A stretch of DNA of 64,000 bases from Botryotinia globosa. Taxonomy: Eukaryota; Ascomycota; Leotiomycetes; Helotiales; Sclerotiniaceae. The translations under genes were made by a program, and so were the position numbers. Positions 1 through 12,035 of the stretch are shown piece by piece (the first letter of the stretch is position 1; each line of letters opens with the position of its first letter). The stretch spans positions 1,922,001-1,986,000 of the forward strand of contig RCSZ01000010.1 in NCBI GenBank assembly GCA_014898425.1, read 5' to 3'. The notes under the pieces were generated by a model, which saw nothing but the letters and a program-made list of their open reading frames with translations, was not told the DNA's origin and did no database searches.

Positions 1-895
1 CTATATATCTTTTTAAAAAATTCAAACTTGAATTTATATAGAAATTTAAAAAAAATTCAAAAAAATGTATGAAAATAAAGATATAGTATATAGTGAATTG
101 AGAAAAATATAAAGAATCTTTGTAATTTCGAAAGTATTCTTTTAAATATTTCTTTATAAGAAACTTTTTATTTTTTCAAGATTTTTTAAATTCATTATTT
201 TATTAATTTATAATTAAATTTTATAATTTATTTTTAGTTATTTTTTCTTAAAAGTTATTATAGATTTTATGAAATTTTAAATTTAAATATAATTTATATA
301 TAAATTGAAAATCGATATTTTGAAGTTTTAGAAATTGATTCTAAAAAATCTAAAAAATCTAAAAAATCTAAAAAATCTAAAAAATCTAAAAAATCTAAAA
401 AATCTAAAGTAAATTTAAAATAATTCAAATTATATATATATAAATTTATATTAGTGAGTTATATTCAATATTAATGAAAACATTAATAAACTAAAAAAGT
501 GATTTTTGATATAAAAGAGTGGTTCAAAATAAGGGTGGCCCGAAAGTAGAGTGGTTGACTTAATCGTTATCTTATATCTATTCTAATAAATACCTTACGA
601 GTATAAACTCAAACTTTAAACTTTATTATTTTCCAAAGGAAATAAACAAAAAGAAATAAAAGTAAATAAAACAAAAGTTATTTATAAAATTTTAAAATTA
701 TTAACATACTTCTTAATTTAATATACATCTCAAAAAAGAATATTTTATAAAATTAAAATAAAAGTTGTAATTCTGTACTAAAAATATATAAAAGTATAAT
801 TTATAATCTTTGTATTATTCAAAGAAATCTATATTTATATCTATACTCATATTTCTATTCTCATAAATGAATATTGAAAATAAATTCTCAATTTA
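1..895. repeat. AT-rich repeat unit, copy 1
   Basis: This unit, beginning CTATATATCTTTT, recurs in the same orientation at 7048-8015 with scattered C/T and G/A differences. It contains GTGG-type motifs (around 508-560) that are repeated in inverted orientation at 896-975. No intact reading frame is present. It is a RIP-degenerate repeat of unknown class; the left edge lies at the window boundary, so its full length is unknown. Confidence 0.8.
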
Positions 896-1086
896 AGTCG
901 ACCACCCTACTTTCGAGCCACTCCTCTTTTGAACCACTCTTTTACACCAAAAATCACCTTTTTAATCTATTAATATCTTTATTAATATTAAATATAATTT
1001 AATAAAAATTTAGATCTATATAATTCGAATCATTTTAAATCTATTCTAAGATTTTTAGATTTTTAGAATTTTTGTAAATCGATTTC
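241..1086. repeat. Long inverted repeat (foldback-like), interrupted by an LTR element
   Basis: The left arm (about 241-560) is matched in inverted orientation by 896-1086 and, after the inserted LTR element, by 6944-7040. The join across the insertion is exact at the ATTTC target duplication. Arms of about 300 bp around a core of about 335 bp suggest a foldback or long-TIR DNA transposon, or an inverted duplication of the 1-895 unit. No transposase can be read. Confidence 0.7.
341..408. repeat. 9-bp tandem repeat (CTAAAAAAT)n
   Basis: About seven near-perfect copies of CTAAAAAAT lie inside the left arm. The second copy of the repeat unit (around 7370-7405) has only about three degenerate copies, so the array length varies between copies. 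Confidence 0.9.
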
Positions 1087-1321
1087 TGTTGGTTCGAGAA
1101 GGATACGGAAAACGTAGTACCCACATAATGTAGATCCTATATATCTAATTGTATTCTATCTAAAAAAGCTAGTTAAATAGGAAAGTAGTAGATCTTATAT
1201 AGATACTATTAAAAGAACTAATTTCTTTTATATTCACTTAATCCTTTCAATATAGTAATCTTTGTATTAAAATCATTTTCTTAAAATGAATTTCTTATAT
1301 ATGAATTCTCTTGTTTATATA
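1087..1321. repeat. LTR of family A element (left copy)
   Basis: 235 bp, TGTTGG at the start and TATATA (from CACACA) at the end. It aligns along its whole length with 6705-6938 and with the better preserved solo copy at 39685-39919. Differences are mostly C/T and G/A, as expected from RIP. Confidence 0.88.
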
Positions 1322-3170
1322 TTCGGAACTCTTTTTTATAATTTTAATATAATAGTTTTCTATTAAATAGAATTAATCCTTTCTTTATATTTTTTTTATC
1401 TATTTTATTATTTTGATATCAATTTTATTTATATTAATTAAGTTAGTCAAAACCTGGTATAGCTTTTCTTTCATTATTATATCAACTAAATTAATTAGAT
1501 TGTTGATCTATATAACTTTGATAATTTCTTTTCTCTTATAAAATTGATATAGTATTATAATATCGATTATTAATCTTTTCTTATTGATTGTATTCAGTTT
1601 GGTGAGTAAGTTATATAAAGACTTCGAATTAGTATATAAGATTAATAGAATCTTTTTATTAAGAATGATATTAATTATTAAAATAATTACAATATCAATA
1701 TTGAATCCCTAAATTAATCCATATAATTCGAATATCAAAATACTATATATAATTTTTTTACATTTAATAAATAATTAATAAATAATATTAGTATTATTAT
1801 ATTTATTCATTATAATAATTATATAGTTTATTTGGAATGAATAATCTTTATTATTTGTAAAAGAGATATTTATAAAAATAACAATTTTAAATAAATTTAA
1901 ATCGAATAATATATAATTTAATCTTTTAGTAGAATTCTCTTTTTATTATTTGATATATTTGTTCAATATTATAATATTATTTTTATCGGATTATATTGTT
2001 TATATAATTATTGAAAAATCGAAAGATACTTTAGATTAATATATTATTATAATATACACTCTACAAACTCATTATACAATATATTGATCACATATAAAAA
2101 TATATTTTTGAATTTTACCATATATTCTATAAATATCCATAAGCTTCACAAAAACAAATTGTAGATTATTATATTAATTTTTTTAATTAAAATAAATATT
2201 ATTATTTTAGAATATAAGAATAATATTATTAAATTGTAATAAATAATTGTAAATCAATTCCTTACAATCCTTAATTATAAAACCAATTTATTTGAATTAC
2301 TCATCCTCAACTTATATAAACACATTGTTTCTTACAATAAATATATTATCCATTTATAATTCTACAATATTAAATCTAATCTTTTTATTATTAGTATATA
2401 AAAGATAAGAATTATATATAGATTATTATATTTTAAATTTCTTATAATAATAGATATAATATATTCTAAACCAATGGTTTTTTGTTTTTGGAATATTATA
2501 TAATGATTTAATAACAAGTAATATTATATTAATGGATAAATTCATTTTTTTTAAAATATAAATATAGAATATACAATGTAGATTTGATATAAACTAAATA
2601 TATATCTAAATAATATCCTAAATATATACACCTATACTATCCTTCCGAATACTTATAGTTAATAAAGCTAGAATATACTAATATAATTATTGAATTATTA
2701 ATAATTATATTAAAATAATTATTTTATTAATATTATTATATATCTGAATAACTAGTCTCGATTTGCAAAACTTAATATCTATTTCTTTATTTTTGATTTT
2801 ATTAACAAATTGTAATTTAAAAATATATATTCCCAAAGGGATATTTATTAATAATATAATCTTAAATATACTTTTAATTATTAACCTATCAATCTTTTTT
2901 TTTTGAATTCTTTATATAAAACCAATTCTTTGAGATTGATAATAAAATAATTAGGGTATTGATTCTATATATAAATTTAAATCTAAGATATAATTATTTA
3001 TAGAAAAAATATTAATATAAATATCTGATTATTTTTGAATAAATTCAAAAGGAATTCCTTAGGATTTATAGTGTATGTGATTGGTGTATTAAAAACAAAT
3101 AATCTAACTTTGCTAGATTTCAGCAAAATTACCTTATATTTACCGAGATAACTTGGAATGTGATTGTTTT

Positions 3171-3220
3171 GATCAATTTGATCAATTTGGTCAATTTGAT
3201 CAATTTGATTGATCTGGTTG
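3171..3220. repeat. 9-bp tandem repeat (GATCAATTT)n
   Basis: Five or so degenerate copies of GATCAATTT/GGTCAATTT lie in the interior of the family A element. The period is a multiple of three, so it may once have been a codon-phase repeat in a transposon protein; this is inference. Confidence 0.75.
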
Positions 3221-6200
3221 ACCTAGTAATAAGACTTCACCAATATAGATCTGAATTTCATAGGCTTATAAAATAAACTGAGTATATATATCTCACTGTT
3301 TATATTGAGGAATAGAAAAGACTCTCTCCATTTTTCTAAAACAATATTGTTATTTTTTTTTCAGACTAATATATTACTATTTAATAATAAATTATAAAAT
3401 ATAATAATTAAAGATTTATTGTATATATTTATAGCTTTTTATATCTTTATAGAATTATAAATTTTATAAATCTTTATTATAGCCTTCGAAATTGCTATCA
3501 TTTGTTATAAAATAATTAATATCAAAAGGCTATTTTTAACAAAATAAAAGAAAATATTGAAAATAAATAGGATAAATATTAATTCATTTAATCCTATAAT
3601 ATTATTGATAGCTTTTACAATTATTTGGAATATAAAAGTCTTTTTAATATTTAAGCTATAAGTTTCTTTGTAAATAATCTTATAAGATTTATATAATAAT
3701 ATATAAAATCTTTTAATAATATTAATCAAATAATAAGTTTTTATAAAAATTATTTTTATTTAAATAAATATTGAATTAATATATTATTGAAACTTTTTTC
3801 TAATAAAATTGATATTTATATTATAAATAATATATTTTAACAAATTAATATATATATCAATTTAATATTTACAAAGCTTATTTTATATATATTTTATAAT
3901 TATATTATTTAATTATCAAATAATTTGAAAATGTATAGTTTTATTGATAATATATAAAATAGGTTTATTATTAATATAAAAAATATTAATAAATATTATA
4001 TAATTGAATTCAAAGTTTTTATTAGATAAAAAAACTTGAATCTATCTAATAATTTATTATAAATCTAATAATAATAATAAAACTTTGTGAATTATTTAAT
4101 TGCTTCAAAATCCTTATCATATTCAAAATATTTAAATATTTTATAGAATTTATAAATAAATAGATATTCAAATCAATAATGAATTTATTATAATTTGATT
4201 TTGATAAAATAATATTTTTTATTATTAATAAAATAATTGATTATATCCTAAATATTAATATTTTATAATAAAAATATATAATCAAATTTTTGATATATAA
4301 AATAAACATTTTTAAATATAATAATAATATTTTCAAGGTTATTATACTTGAATTTGAGTTTATTCATATCTATCAAACAAAATAAAAACAGAATATTAGT
4401 TTTTATTATATTTTATTTTATATTTCCGAATAAGAGTTTTATATAAAATAAATTAATAAAGGAAATTATCCTAATACCAAACTGAATTATTATCTAATTA
4501 GTAATAGTTTTATTATACTCAATATTCTTAATCTTTTTTTATATTAGATATTAATTATATTTAATAATTAATCTTTTAATTATTTCTATATTAATTATAA
4601 TATCAAAGAATTTATTATTATTATATTATTTAATATTTATAGCAAATACCTCAACTATTAATATATAAATACTTATAGCATTATTGAAAATAATTATTAT
4701 TAATAAATCATTACAAATACCTATTGATATAAAGAATATTCTAAAGATTTCCCTAGAATTGCCTATATCAATAAAATATTAATTAATAGAATAATTGTTA
4801 TTACTATTATCTTCTTAATTATTCTTTTATTCAAAATTTATTAAAAACTAATTATATTATTTTATAAAACTTTTATTATTGAGTTTATTATATTTGATAT
4901 AATAATTTGCTTTAAATAAATCTTTTTTTTTCTGAGTATATTTGTAATATTTATAATTTTTTTTTTATAATTAGAAAAGTAACAATTATTCTTGTTTTTA
5001 TTAAGCAATATAGAAAAAGATTACTTATCAGTATATTTATTATAAGATTTTCAAAAAAAAGAATTCGAAGATTTATTGTTATAAAAATATTGATCTATAA
5101 AAAATATCTTAATTATAATTTATTTTGGAAATACTTTTTAATAAAAATCAATTATTTGTTTAATCTAATTAATTAGATTTGAAATATCTAAATAAAAATT
5201 ATATATTATAAAATAATATTCTAGAATATTATTATATATAGATAAGATCTTAATATAATATAATTGGAAATTATATATAATTAAAGGAATTATATATTAA
5301 AGAAAATACAAATTTATAATTATTATATTAAATATTTTTTAAAAATCTATATCGGGATTTCTCTTAATATAGATTTTGAAAAAAATATTATTTTATTTGA
5401 AAAGTATATTTTATTAATATTCAAATCCTTTGAAATTATTGATTATTATAATACATAATTCCTGAAATATATTAGAAAATTGATTCAGATTTACTTAATA
5501 ATATTTTTTAATTGTATTTAAAAATATAATTGAAAAGATTATTATTATTATCTCAAATAATATAAATACTTTATAATAATGTTTTTCAAATATATTAATT
5601 TTCAAATTAAAAGAATTATTAATATCTTTATATTTGTTATTATCCCTATAGATTTTCAAAAAATTAATGAAATAATAGCTTTGATTATATTGATTAATAT
5701 TATAATCCTTTTTGTAATTGATATAGCTGAAATTATTATTATTTCTGTTATTTCTATTATTATTCCTATCATTTTTATTATTTTTATTATTTCTATTTTT
5801 GCTATTATTCTAATTATTATTATCGAAATCATTTGAATTGTTGTTATTATTGTTAAATGGTTTTTCACAAGTATTTAGATTCCCTTTAATTTTATTAAAT
5901 TTCAATAAAATTATCTAATTATTTAACTTACTTTCTAAAGGTTTATTAGAAGTATTAGTAATATATTTATCTTAAAGGAATTTGATAGGGAGATTAGTTT
6001 ATATATCGAATATAAATAGTTATATTCTAGCTTAATATTCCCTAAATTGTTTTATAATCTAATTATAATATTTCTTATATATAAATATCTTTAAAAAAGT
6101 ATTCTTGATATTCTTATCAAAATCAATATATACTTTATAATATTACAAAACCTTATAAAAATTATATAATATTAGCTTTTCGATATTTCTAAAAAAATAA

Positions 6201-6704
6201 TATCAAGTAATATTGAAATTATATATAATTATTTTTTAAAGGGATATATTAATAATCTTTATATTTGAATATACAAATATCTTATAAAAAAAGTAATTAT
6301 CAATATAATATTCGATTGTATTTTTAAATATAAATCCTCTAAAAAATTATTTGGTTATAAAAAAATCTTTTAAAAAGAAATAACTCTAAAATTCCTTTTT
6401 GAATTTTGTATCTCTTGAATTCTTTTTTTTAAAAATTATATTTTTTCCTATAAAAGAATAATGAAAAACATTTAATATATCATTGTAATCGAATAAAAGA
6501 TTATTCAGCGGATTTATATTGGAAATATTTTGATAGTCTTCTATAATCTAAAAAATAGTTTGTTTGGATTTAAACTAATTAGATTGTTTGCCAGCTTTCT
6601 TAAAACTAGCATTATATAAAAAAAAAAAAAAAAAAAAAGTAAGGGTAAGAAAAAAGGTTTAGTTTTTCAAATAATTAATTTAAATTTGTAATATCACTAA
6701 TTAA

Positions 6705-6938
6705 TATTGATTCGAGAAGGATATAAAAGATATAGCACCCATATAATATAAATCCTATATATCTAATTGTATTCTATCTAAAGAATTAGCTAAATAGAAA
6801 AATAATAGATTTTATATAAGCATTATTAAAAAAGCTAATCTCTTTCACATTCGCTTAATCCTTTCAATACAGTAGTCTTTGTATTGGAGTCATTTCCTTA
6901 AAGTGAATTCCCTATGTGTGAATTCCCTTGTTCATATA
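6705..6938. repeat. LTR of family A element (right copy)
   Basis: 234 bp. The start TATTGA corresponds to TGTTGG of the other copies, and the end is CATATA. It is followed directly by the target duplication ATTTC at 6939-6943. It is less decayed than the 1087 copy near its right end. Confidence 0.88.
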
Positions 6939-7047
6939 ATTTCTAAAGCTTCAAAATATCGATTTTCAATTTATATATAAATTATTTATAAATTTAAAAT
7001 TTTATAAAATCTTTAATAACTTTTTAATAACAATTATTAAAAGAAAA

Positions 7048-8015
7048 CTATATATCTTTTCGAAAAATTTAAATTTGAATTTATATAGAAATTTAAAAAA
7101 ATAAATTCAAAAAATATATAAAGATATAGTATATAGTAAATTAAGAAAAATATAAGTAATATTTGTAATTTCGAAAGTATTCTTTTAAATATTTATTTAT
7201 AAGAAACTCTTTATTTTTTCAAGATTTTTTAAATTCAGTATCTTATTAATTTATAATAAAATTTTATAATTTATTTTTAGTTATTTTTTCTTAAAAGTTA
7301 TTATAGATTTTATGAAATTTTAAATTTATATATAAATTGAAAATCAATATTTTGAAGTTTTAGAAATTGATTCTAGAAAATCCAAAAAATCCAAAAAATC
7401 TAAAGTAAAATTAAAATAATTCAAATTATAATTATAAATTTTTATTAAGTTATATTTAATATTAATGGAAATATTAATAAACTAAAAAGTGATTTTTGAT
7501 ATAAAAGGGTGGTTCAAAATAAGGGTGGCCTGAAAGTAGGTGTCACGGGTTCAATACGTAGTTATATGGATGCCTTAGGCATCCACCCTCTATATCGTCG
7601 GCGCCTCCCCGCCTCCTCCTACATAACCTCGTAGAATATCATATATCTTACCTAGCACCCAAACCGCACCGTGATAGTAGGGTGGTTGACTTAGTCGTTA
7701 TCTTATATTTATTCTAATAAATACCTCACAAATATAAACTCAAACTTTAAATTTTATTATTTTCTAAAGGAAATAAACAAAAAGAAATAAAAGTAAATAA
7801 AATAAAAATTACTTGTAAAATTTTCAAATTATTAATATACTTCTTAATTTAATATACATCTCAAAAAAGAACATTTTATAAAATTAAAATAAAAGTTCTA
7901 AAAGTATATAAAAATATAATTTATAATCCTTATATTATTTAAAGAAATCTATATCTATATCTATACTTATATTTCTATTCCCGTAAATGAATATTGAAAA
8001 TAAATTCTCAATTTA
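7048..8015. repeat. AT-rich repeat unit, copy 2
   Basis: A direct repeat of 1-895, in tandem once the family A retrotransposon is removed. It differs from copy 1 by RIP-type transitions, a shorter 9-bp array and a 136-bp insertion (7541-7676). Identity stops at about 8015, where copy 1 turns into its inverted arm and copy 2 continues into unrelated AT-rich DNA. Confidence 0.8.
7541..7676. mobile_element. 136-bp GC-rich insertion with TGTCACGG ends and 5-bp duplication
   Basis: The insertion begins TGTCACGG and ends CCGTGATA, so the termini are inverted repeats with one C-to-T change. GTAGG flanks it on both sides (7536-7540, 7677-7681), and the homologous site in repeat copy 1 (around 541-550) is empty. 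It holds a short palindrome (TGGATGCC TTA GGCATCCA at about 7568-7586) and a GC-rich core, unlike its surroundings. The TG...CA-like ends and 5-bp TSD fit a small solo LTR. A MITE is the alternative. Confidence 0.75.
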
Positions 8016-8277
8016 AATATTATAAAATTCAATCTATGTATATCTAAATCTATCTATAATCATATTGATTAATTAATTAATTAATTAATTTTTATTTAAG
8101 AAAAGTTTTTCTCAAAAATAAAGATATTTAAATATCATATTTATATTATTATATAATATTTTGTAATCTCTCAATTATCTTTATATAAGAATCATAATCA
8201 AAAAGATAGAAAGCCAGCAGACGAAAAAGGAAATAATATATAATTATCTACTCAATCGAGATCTTCTCTAATTAAAC
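8016..8277. other. AT-rich spacer without genes
   Basis: Contains a short (ATTA)n-type run at about 8068-8090 and no supportable reading frame. It separates repeat copy 2 from the LTR fragment that begins at 8278. Confidence 0.6.
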
Positions 8278-8925
8278 TATTAGTTTGAGAAGAATGCGGA
8301 AGACTTAGCACCGATGTATTAGTACCTAGATAAGCCCTAAATGTCTATATTATATTCTATCTAAAGAGCTAGCTATAGCTATGTATAGAAAGTAGACCTA
8401 AGGGCTCGTTCGAATCGACCTGTTTTTAATATTAGAGTCAATATATTAGCTATATTAAATCTAATATTAAATAAAATATATATTAAATCTAATATATAAT
8501 TAAAAATCTTTAAATATTTTTAAAATAAGTATAATATTAGATATAATAAAATATTAGATAATCTCACGAATTTTAAAATAATAAACATATTAATTTTTCT
8601 CAACTTTTTTACACAATAATCAATAACCACATTTGAAATATTATAAAACAAATATATTTGAAAAAATATAATATTTTCTTTATTTTCAATTCAAATTCAT
8701 ATATTCTAATATTATTTCAAATGTATTAATTTTGATTAAATATATCTATAATATATATTAATTTCAATATTTCAATTATTCTTACTATTTTATTATTATC
8801 AGAGATTTCATCAAAGAAAAATAAAATCGATTCAAACAGGCTCTAAATAAACACTATTACTAAAAGACGCAATTTCTTTCGTATTCGCCTAAAGCTAGCT
8901 CAATACAGCGGCCAATGAATTGAAG
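8278..8925. repeat. Family A LTR fragment, interrupted by a MITE
   Basis: 8278-8401 and 8844-8925 together align with the family A LTR (compare 39685-39919), starting TATTAG for TGTTGG. The two parts are separated by the insertion at 8402-8843. The 3' end of the LTR is lost and passes into an ATCC microsatellite. This copy keeps more G and C than those deeper in the AT block. Confidence 0.75.
8402..8843. mobile_element. MITE with TAA duplication (PIF/Harbinger-like)
   Basis: 442 bp. The left end is GGGCTCGTTCGAATCGA, and the right end in reverse complement is GAGCCTGTTTGAATCGA. TAA flanks both sides (8399-8401, 8844-8846), and removing it restores the family A LTR sequence. No coding capacity. 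The TIR/TSD combination is that of PIF/Harbinger MITEs; the interior is AT-rich filler. Confidence 0.75.
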
Positions 8926-8946
8926 TGATTCATTCATTCACCTACA

Positions 8947-8998
8947 TCCATTCATCCATCCATATTCATCCATCCATCCATCCATCCATCCATCCATT
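8947..8998. repeat. (ATCC)n microsatellite
   Basis: A tetranucleotide array with a few interruptions, at the border between the AT-rich block and the gene island. Confidence 0.9.
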
Positions 8999-10072
8999 CA
9001 CTTCCCCCTTCATTACCTAAAAACACTTTTAAAATCTAACTCGAAATCTAACTCGAAACCCAAACTCAATACTCCCTCTAAAATCCCTCATTAAGCAACC
9101 CCTTTTCTCCCCCTCGAGAAAATCCTAACCTCGCCACTCCCTATCTATCCATCACCACCCTCCCTCCCCCCTCAAGAACCCTCATCTCCATTCCTCTACA
9201 CATACCCCTCTACCCCAATCAACACCCTCGCTTACTTCCCTATTTTCCCATTTACATCTACAATCTACTATAATATAATGATTTATCCACATGTGCTTAG
9301 CTACTTATTATCCACCTAAAATAGTATTCCAATTTCTCCTTCCTACCATGTCATTCATAGTACAATGAATGGTATATACCACCACTGTCTCTCAAAGTAT
9401 ACACCAAGAATCAACATCATTCAGAACAATACCTCACCTCACACACACATCATCACTTTCCTACCAAAACCTCACCATTCAAGCACTCAAAATTGCACCA
9501 TTTTATAAAGCTCCTCAAACAGTTTACTACTTAACTATCACACAAACTTTCCAATTCCCTCCCTCCATGTTTGTTTCCCACCCCGCGAGTGGTCATGTTA
9601 CGAATTGCTATGAATTCCAACCAACATTTTCAATCTCGAAAACGCCTTAACCTGGTATTCCACATGAATCCAGCTCAATAATTACCACATTCCAATTGCC
9701 CCTGAGCCTTTGGAGTTGTTCCTATTCACAAATGAACATATAACAAATGAACTTTGCGTTGGCGCTGATTGTACAGCTACCAAACACAACCAGCCCAGGA
9801 GCCAAATTCTGCCCTATCCCCTCGGAAAAAGAAAAAAAAAAAAAGTCAGGCAGATGCCGCACGAATGTATATTGGCGCAAGCGCATCAAATCATAATTTC
9901 CCCTCATAAAAAAACACCGTCCAACGCCTTTCCATGAAATTTTATCCCCATTCCCAATGTTACATGCAGTAAGCATCCATTGAAGCTTCCCAATTTTTGA
10001 TGAGACGCATCTCGAGTATGTTTGGAAAAAAAAAAAAAAGAATTTATACAATAGGCCGTGAATCTTTCCCTA
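8999..10072. other. Gene-free border region
   Basis: Composition rises to normal GC here. The frame at 9369-9650 (93 aa) has no recognisable domain, poor context and no intron support, and I do not call it a gene. A(n) runs lie near 9832-9844 and 10026-10039. The right part is probably the 3' UTR and downstream region of the DUF300 gene. Confidence 0.5.
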
Positions 10073-12035
10073 TCAATATCTATCCGTGTTCGGGGGTGAT
10101 TGCGTTTGTGATCCCCATAATGCGTTATGAACATGGCTCAGTGGCTCATTTGGGTGTATAGGCCTTCTTGAATTAGCCCATTGTTCTGATGGCGCTGCAC
10201 TTCGTTCACGTGCTTCTTGATCAGCGCGATCTCGTGCAGCCTTTTCTGCCGCTCGCTGAGCTCGCTTTTGCTCGAGAAACCTTTCCGGTTCTGATAATTG
10301 TCGTACACTGTATGGTGATACCGGTCGTGTAACATATGGCGTTTGTGCTACTCGAGTCAAGTATGATTCTGGCTCTCCTGTTACTGCAATGCCAATAGGA
10401 TTCTCCTGCCTCCGTATTGAGCCGGGACTTGGATTGTCTGTCATCAGGCGATCCGGGTTGTTGTATCGCGCACCATTCGCGGTGATATCTAATCCTTCCG
10501 AGTTATAACGTTGAGCTGCTGGAATATAGCCTGAGTGGTTTCGGTTTGTAGGGTTAGGTTGTGCGTGATCAATGAGACCAACTCCTTCCTCACCTTCCAT
10601 AGCTCCCTTGTTACTACCAAAGGTGTTCTGTCTATACTCATTGGCAATCGGCAAACCATCATCCCGTCCCTTGTATGATGTATCTGGTTCCGAGTGTGTA
10701 GATTGAAGAGACATGTCGTTGTCATTATTGTAAGAGGCTGGCTTGTAGGAAGGATCGGTCTCTCGGTGCTTGACACCCACGAACAACCAACGCATACTTC
10801 GAGCAAATGCCTTGACGAGATCCCATGGGTTCATAGCGTCAGCGAAAGCCATAATTCCGAGAGGACCACCTTGCTTCGGACCAATCGGCTCCAAAACACC
10901 ATCGGGTGAACTTGGATATTTAACTGGTGCCGCATCTGAAGCATACGGCCTCCAGGGGAACGCAAACAAATGCAAAACCGAGAAGATAGCCATTTCGATA
11001 CAGAGTAACATGTTGGGGATACCAATCTTCAGATCGGGATACGCTAAATATTTGGTTGGGGTGACAATACCAATGGTAGACGACATTAGAATACTAATGG
11101 CAAAGCTTTGCCAGAAGGACAGAAAGATGACTGCTTTGATGGCAACGACTTTAAGGAAAGGTTTATGTGGAGCAAGATCAGTGCGGAGTTGAATGTAGAA
11201 TTGAATCAGACAAAACATCGCAATTGTTACTGCGGCACCTTCAATGACTAGAATCTAGAAAATCGAAAAGTTAGCGGGAGGTTTCACAGTCAAGAAGTTG
11301 GCCATTACCCAAATATGAGCAAATACGGGAGAATCCGAAGAATCACAATATTTGCCAAAGTATTCAGTGACCACAGCTAAAATGGTCATGGTAACTCTAA
11401 TAAAACAATATTGATAGACACCAGCCCATACAATGTTGAACCATGTCAAACCACTTCTGGGTGTTCTCCAAGGACCCTTATCACGACCACAACATTTCCA
11501 CATCCAAGTTACCGGCCACACCCATGGCTTCGGAACTGCGGTTCGAAAGTAAATCTTTTGATTGTGAAGATCGGGGGCAATATAATGACATAGAAGGGCA
11601 AAGAAAGAGGCGATGGCGAATGCTTCGTAGCACTCTGATATCACACTATAATATATCTCATGCCAGTATTGCCAAAAGCTAAGGAAGGACGCCACAGAAT
11701 AAATCGGAACCATGAAAAGGATGCGGATGATGCTACCGAAGGTTAGTATATATGCACAGAGTGCGTGGCGGAAAGCACATACTGTCGTTGCTCATAGGGC
11801 TTTGTATAATGCAGTGCATGCATCCACATGAGATATAGTGAGAGAAGGATGGCGATCAAGGCCGTCGCCGCGGAAATAACTATACCCAATTCATGGAATG
11901 TGAGGTTTCCTACCAACACTTCTTCCGACCTCCCAACTACCATCATCATCAGCATCTCTTCCTCATTATTTGGTCAAGGGAATTCATACTTCGCATATCA
12001 TCCAGCGTCGCATTGCATGTTGTGTTGATGAACAT
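10073..12035 (-). CDS. DUF300 / TMEM184 (organic solute transporter alpha-like) membrane protein
   Basis: Four exons on the minus strand: 12035-11990, 11936-11783, 11732-11309 and 11254-10073, giving 601 aa. All three introns (53, 50 and 54 bp) have GT...AG ends and restore one frame. The start is the first ATG of its frame and gives a short Asn-rich extracellular N-terminus (NTTCNATL). TM1 lies at about residues 32-57, followed by the family signature EQRHIIRILFMVPIYS at 64-79. Further hydrophobic segments lie in exons 3 and 4, including IEGAAVTIAMFCLIQFY after residue 210. The total is likely seven membrane spans. The last 270 residues or so are hydrophilic and end in an Arg/Glu/Ala-rich, probably helical stretch. 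Relatives include animal OST-alpha/TMEM184 and plant LAZ1, placed in endomembranes. The transported substrate of fungal members is not known. Confidence 0.93.

Larger units (their letters stand above)
1087..6938 (-). mobile_element. Complete RIP-degenerate LTR retrotransposon, family A
   Basis: Two LTRs in the same orientation (1087-1321 and 6705-6938) bound 5.4 kb of AT-rich interior. The 5-bp duplication ATTTC lies at 1082-1086 and 6939-6943, and the flanking sequence reads continuously when the element is removed. The interior has only short, stop-ridden frames. A stretch reading as Asn-rich with an isolated Cys (minus strand, about 5890-5650) could be the remains of a gag zinc-knuckle region. 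With a purine run next to the 1087 LTR on the minus strand, this suggests minus orientation. That orientation, and the superfamily, are uncertain. Confidence 0.85.

Noticed and set aside
341..408. CRISPR-like array
   Set aside because: Direct 9-bp repeats without spacers in a eukaryotic repeat; no other array candidates in the window.
1..8900. Mitochondrial origin of the AT-rich blocks
   Set aside because: The blocks contain nested LTR elements with target duplications and RIP-type decay, and no mitochondrial gene; they are continuous with nuclear genes.
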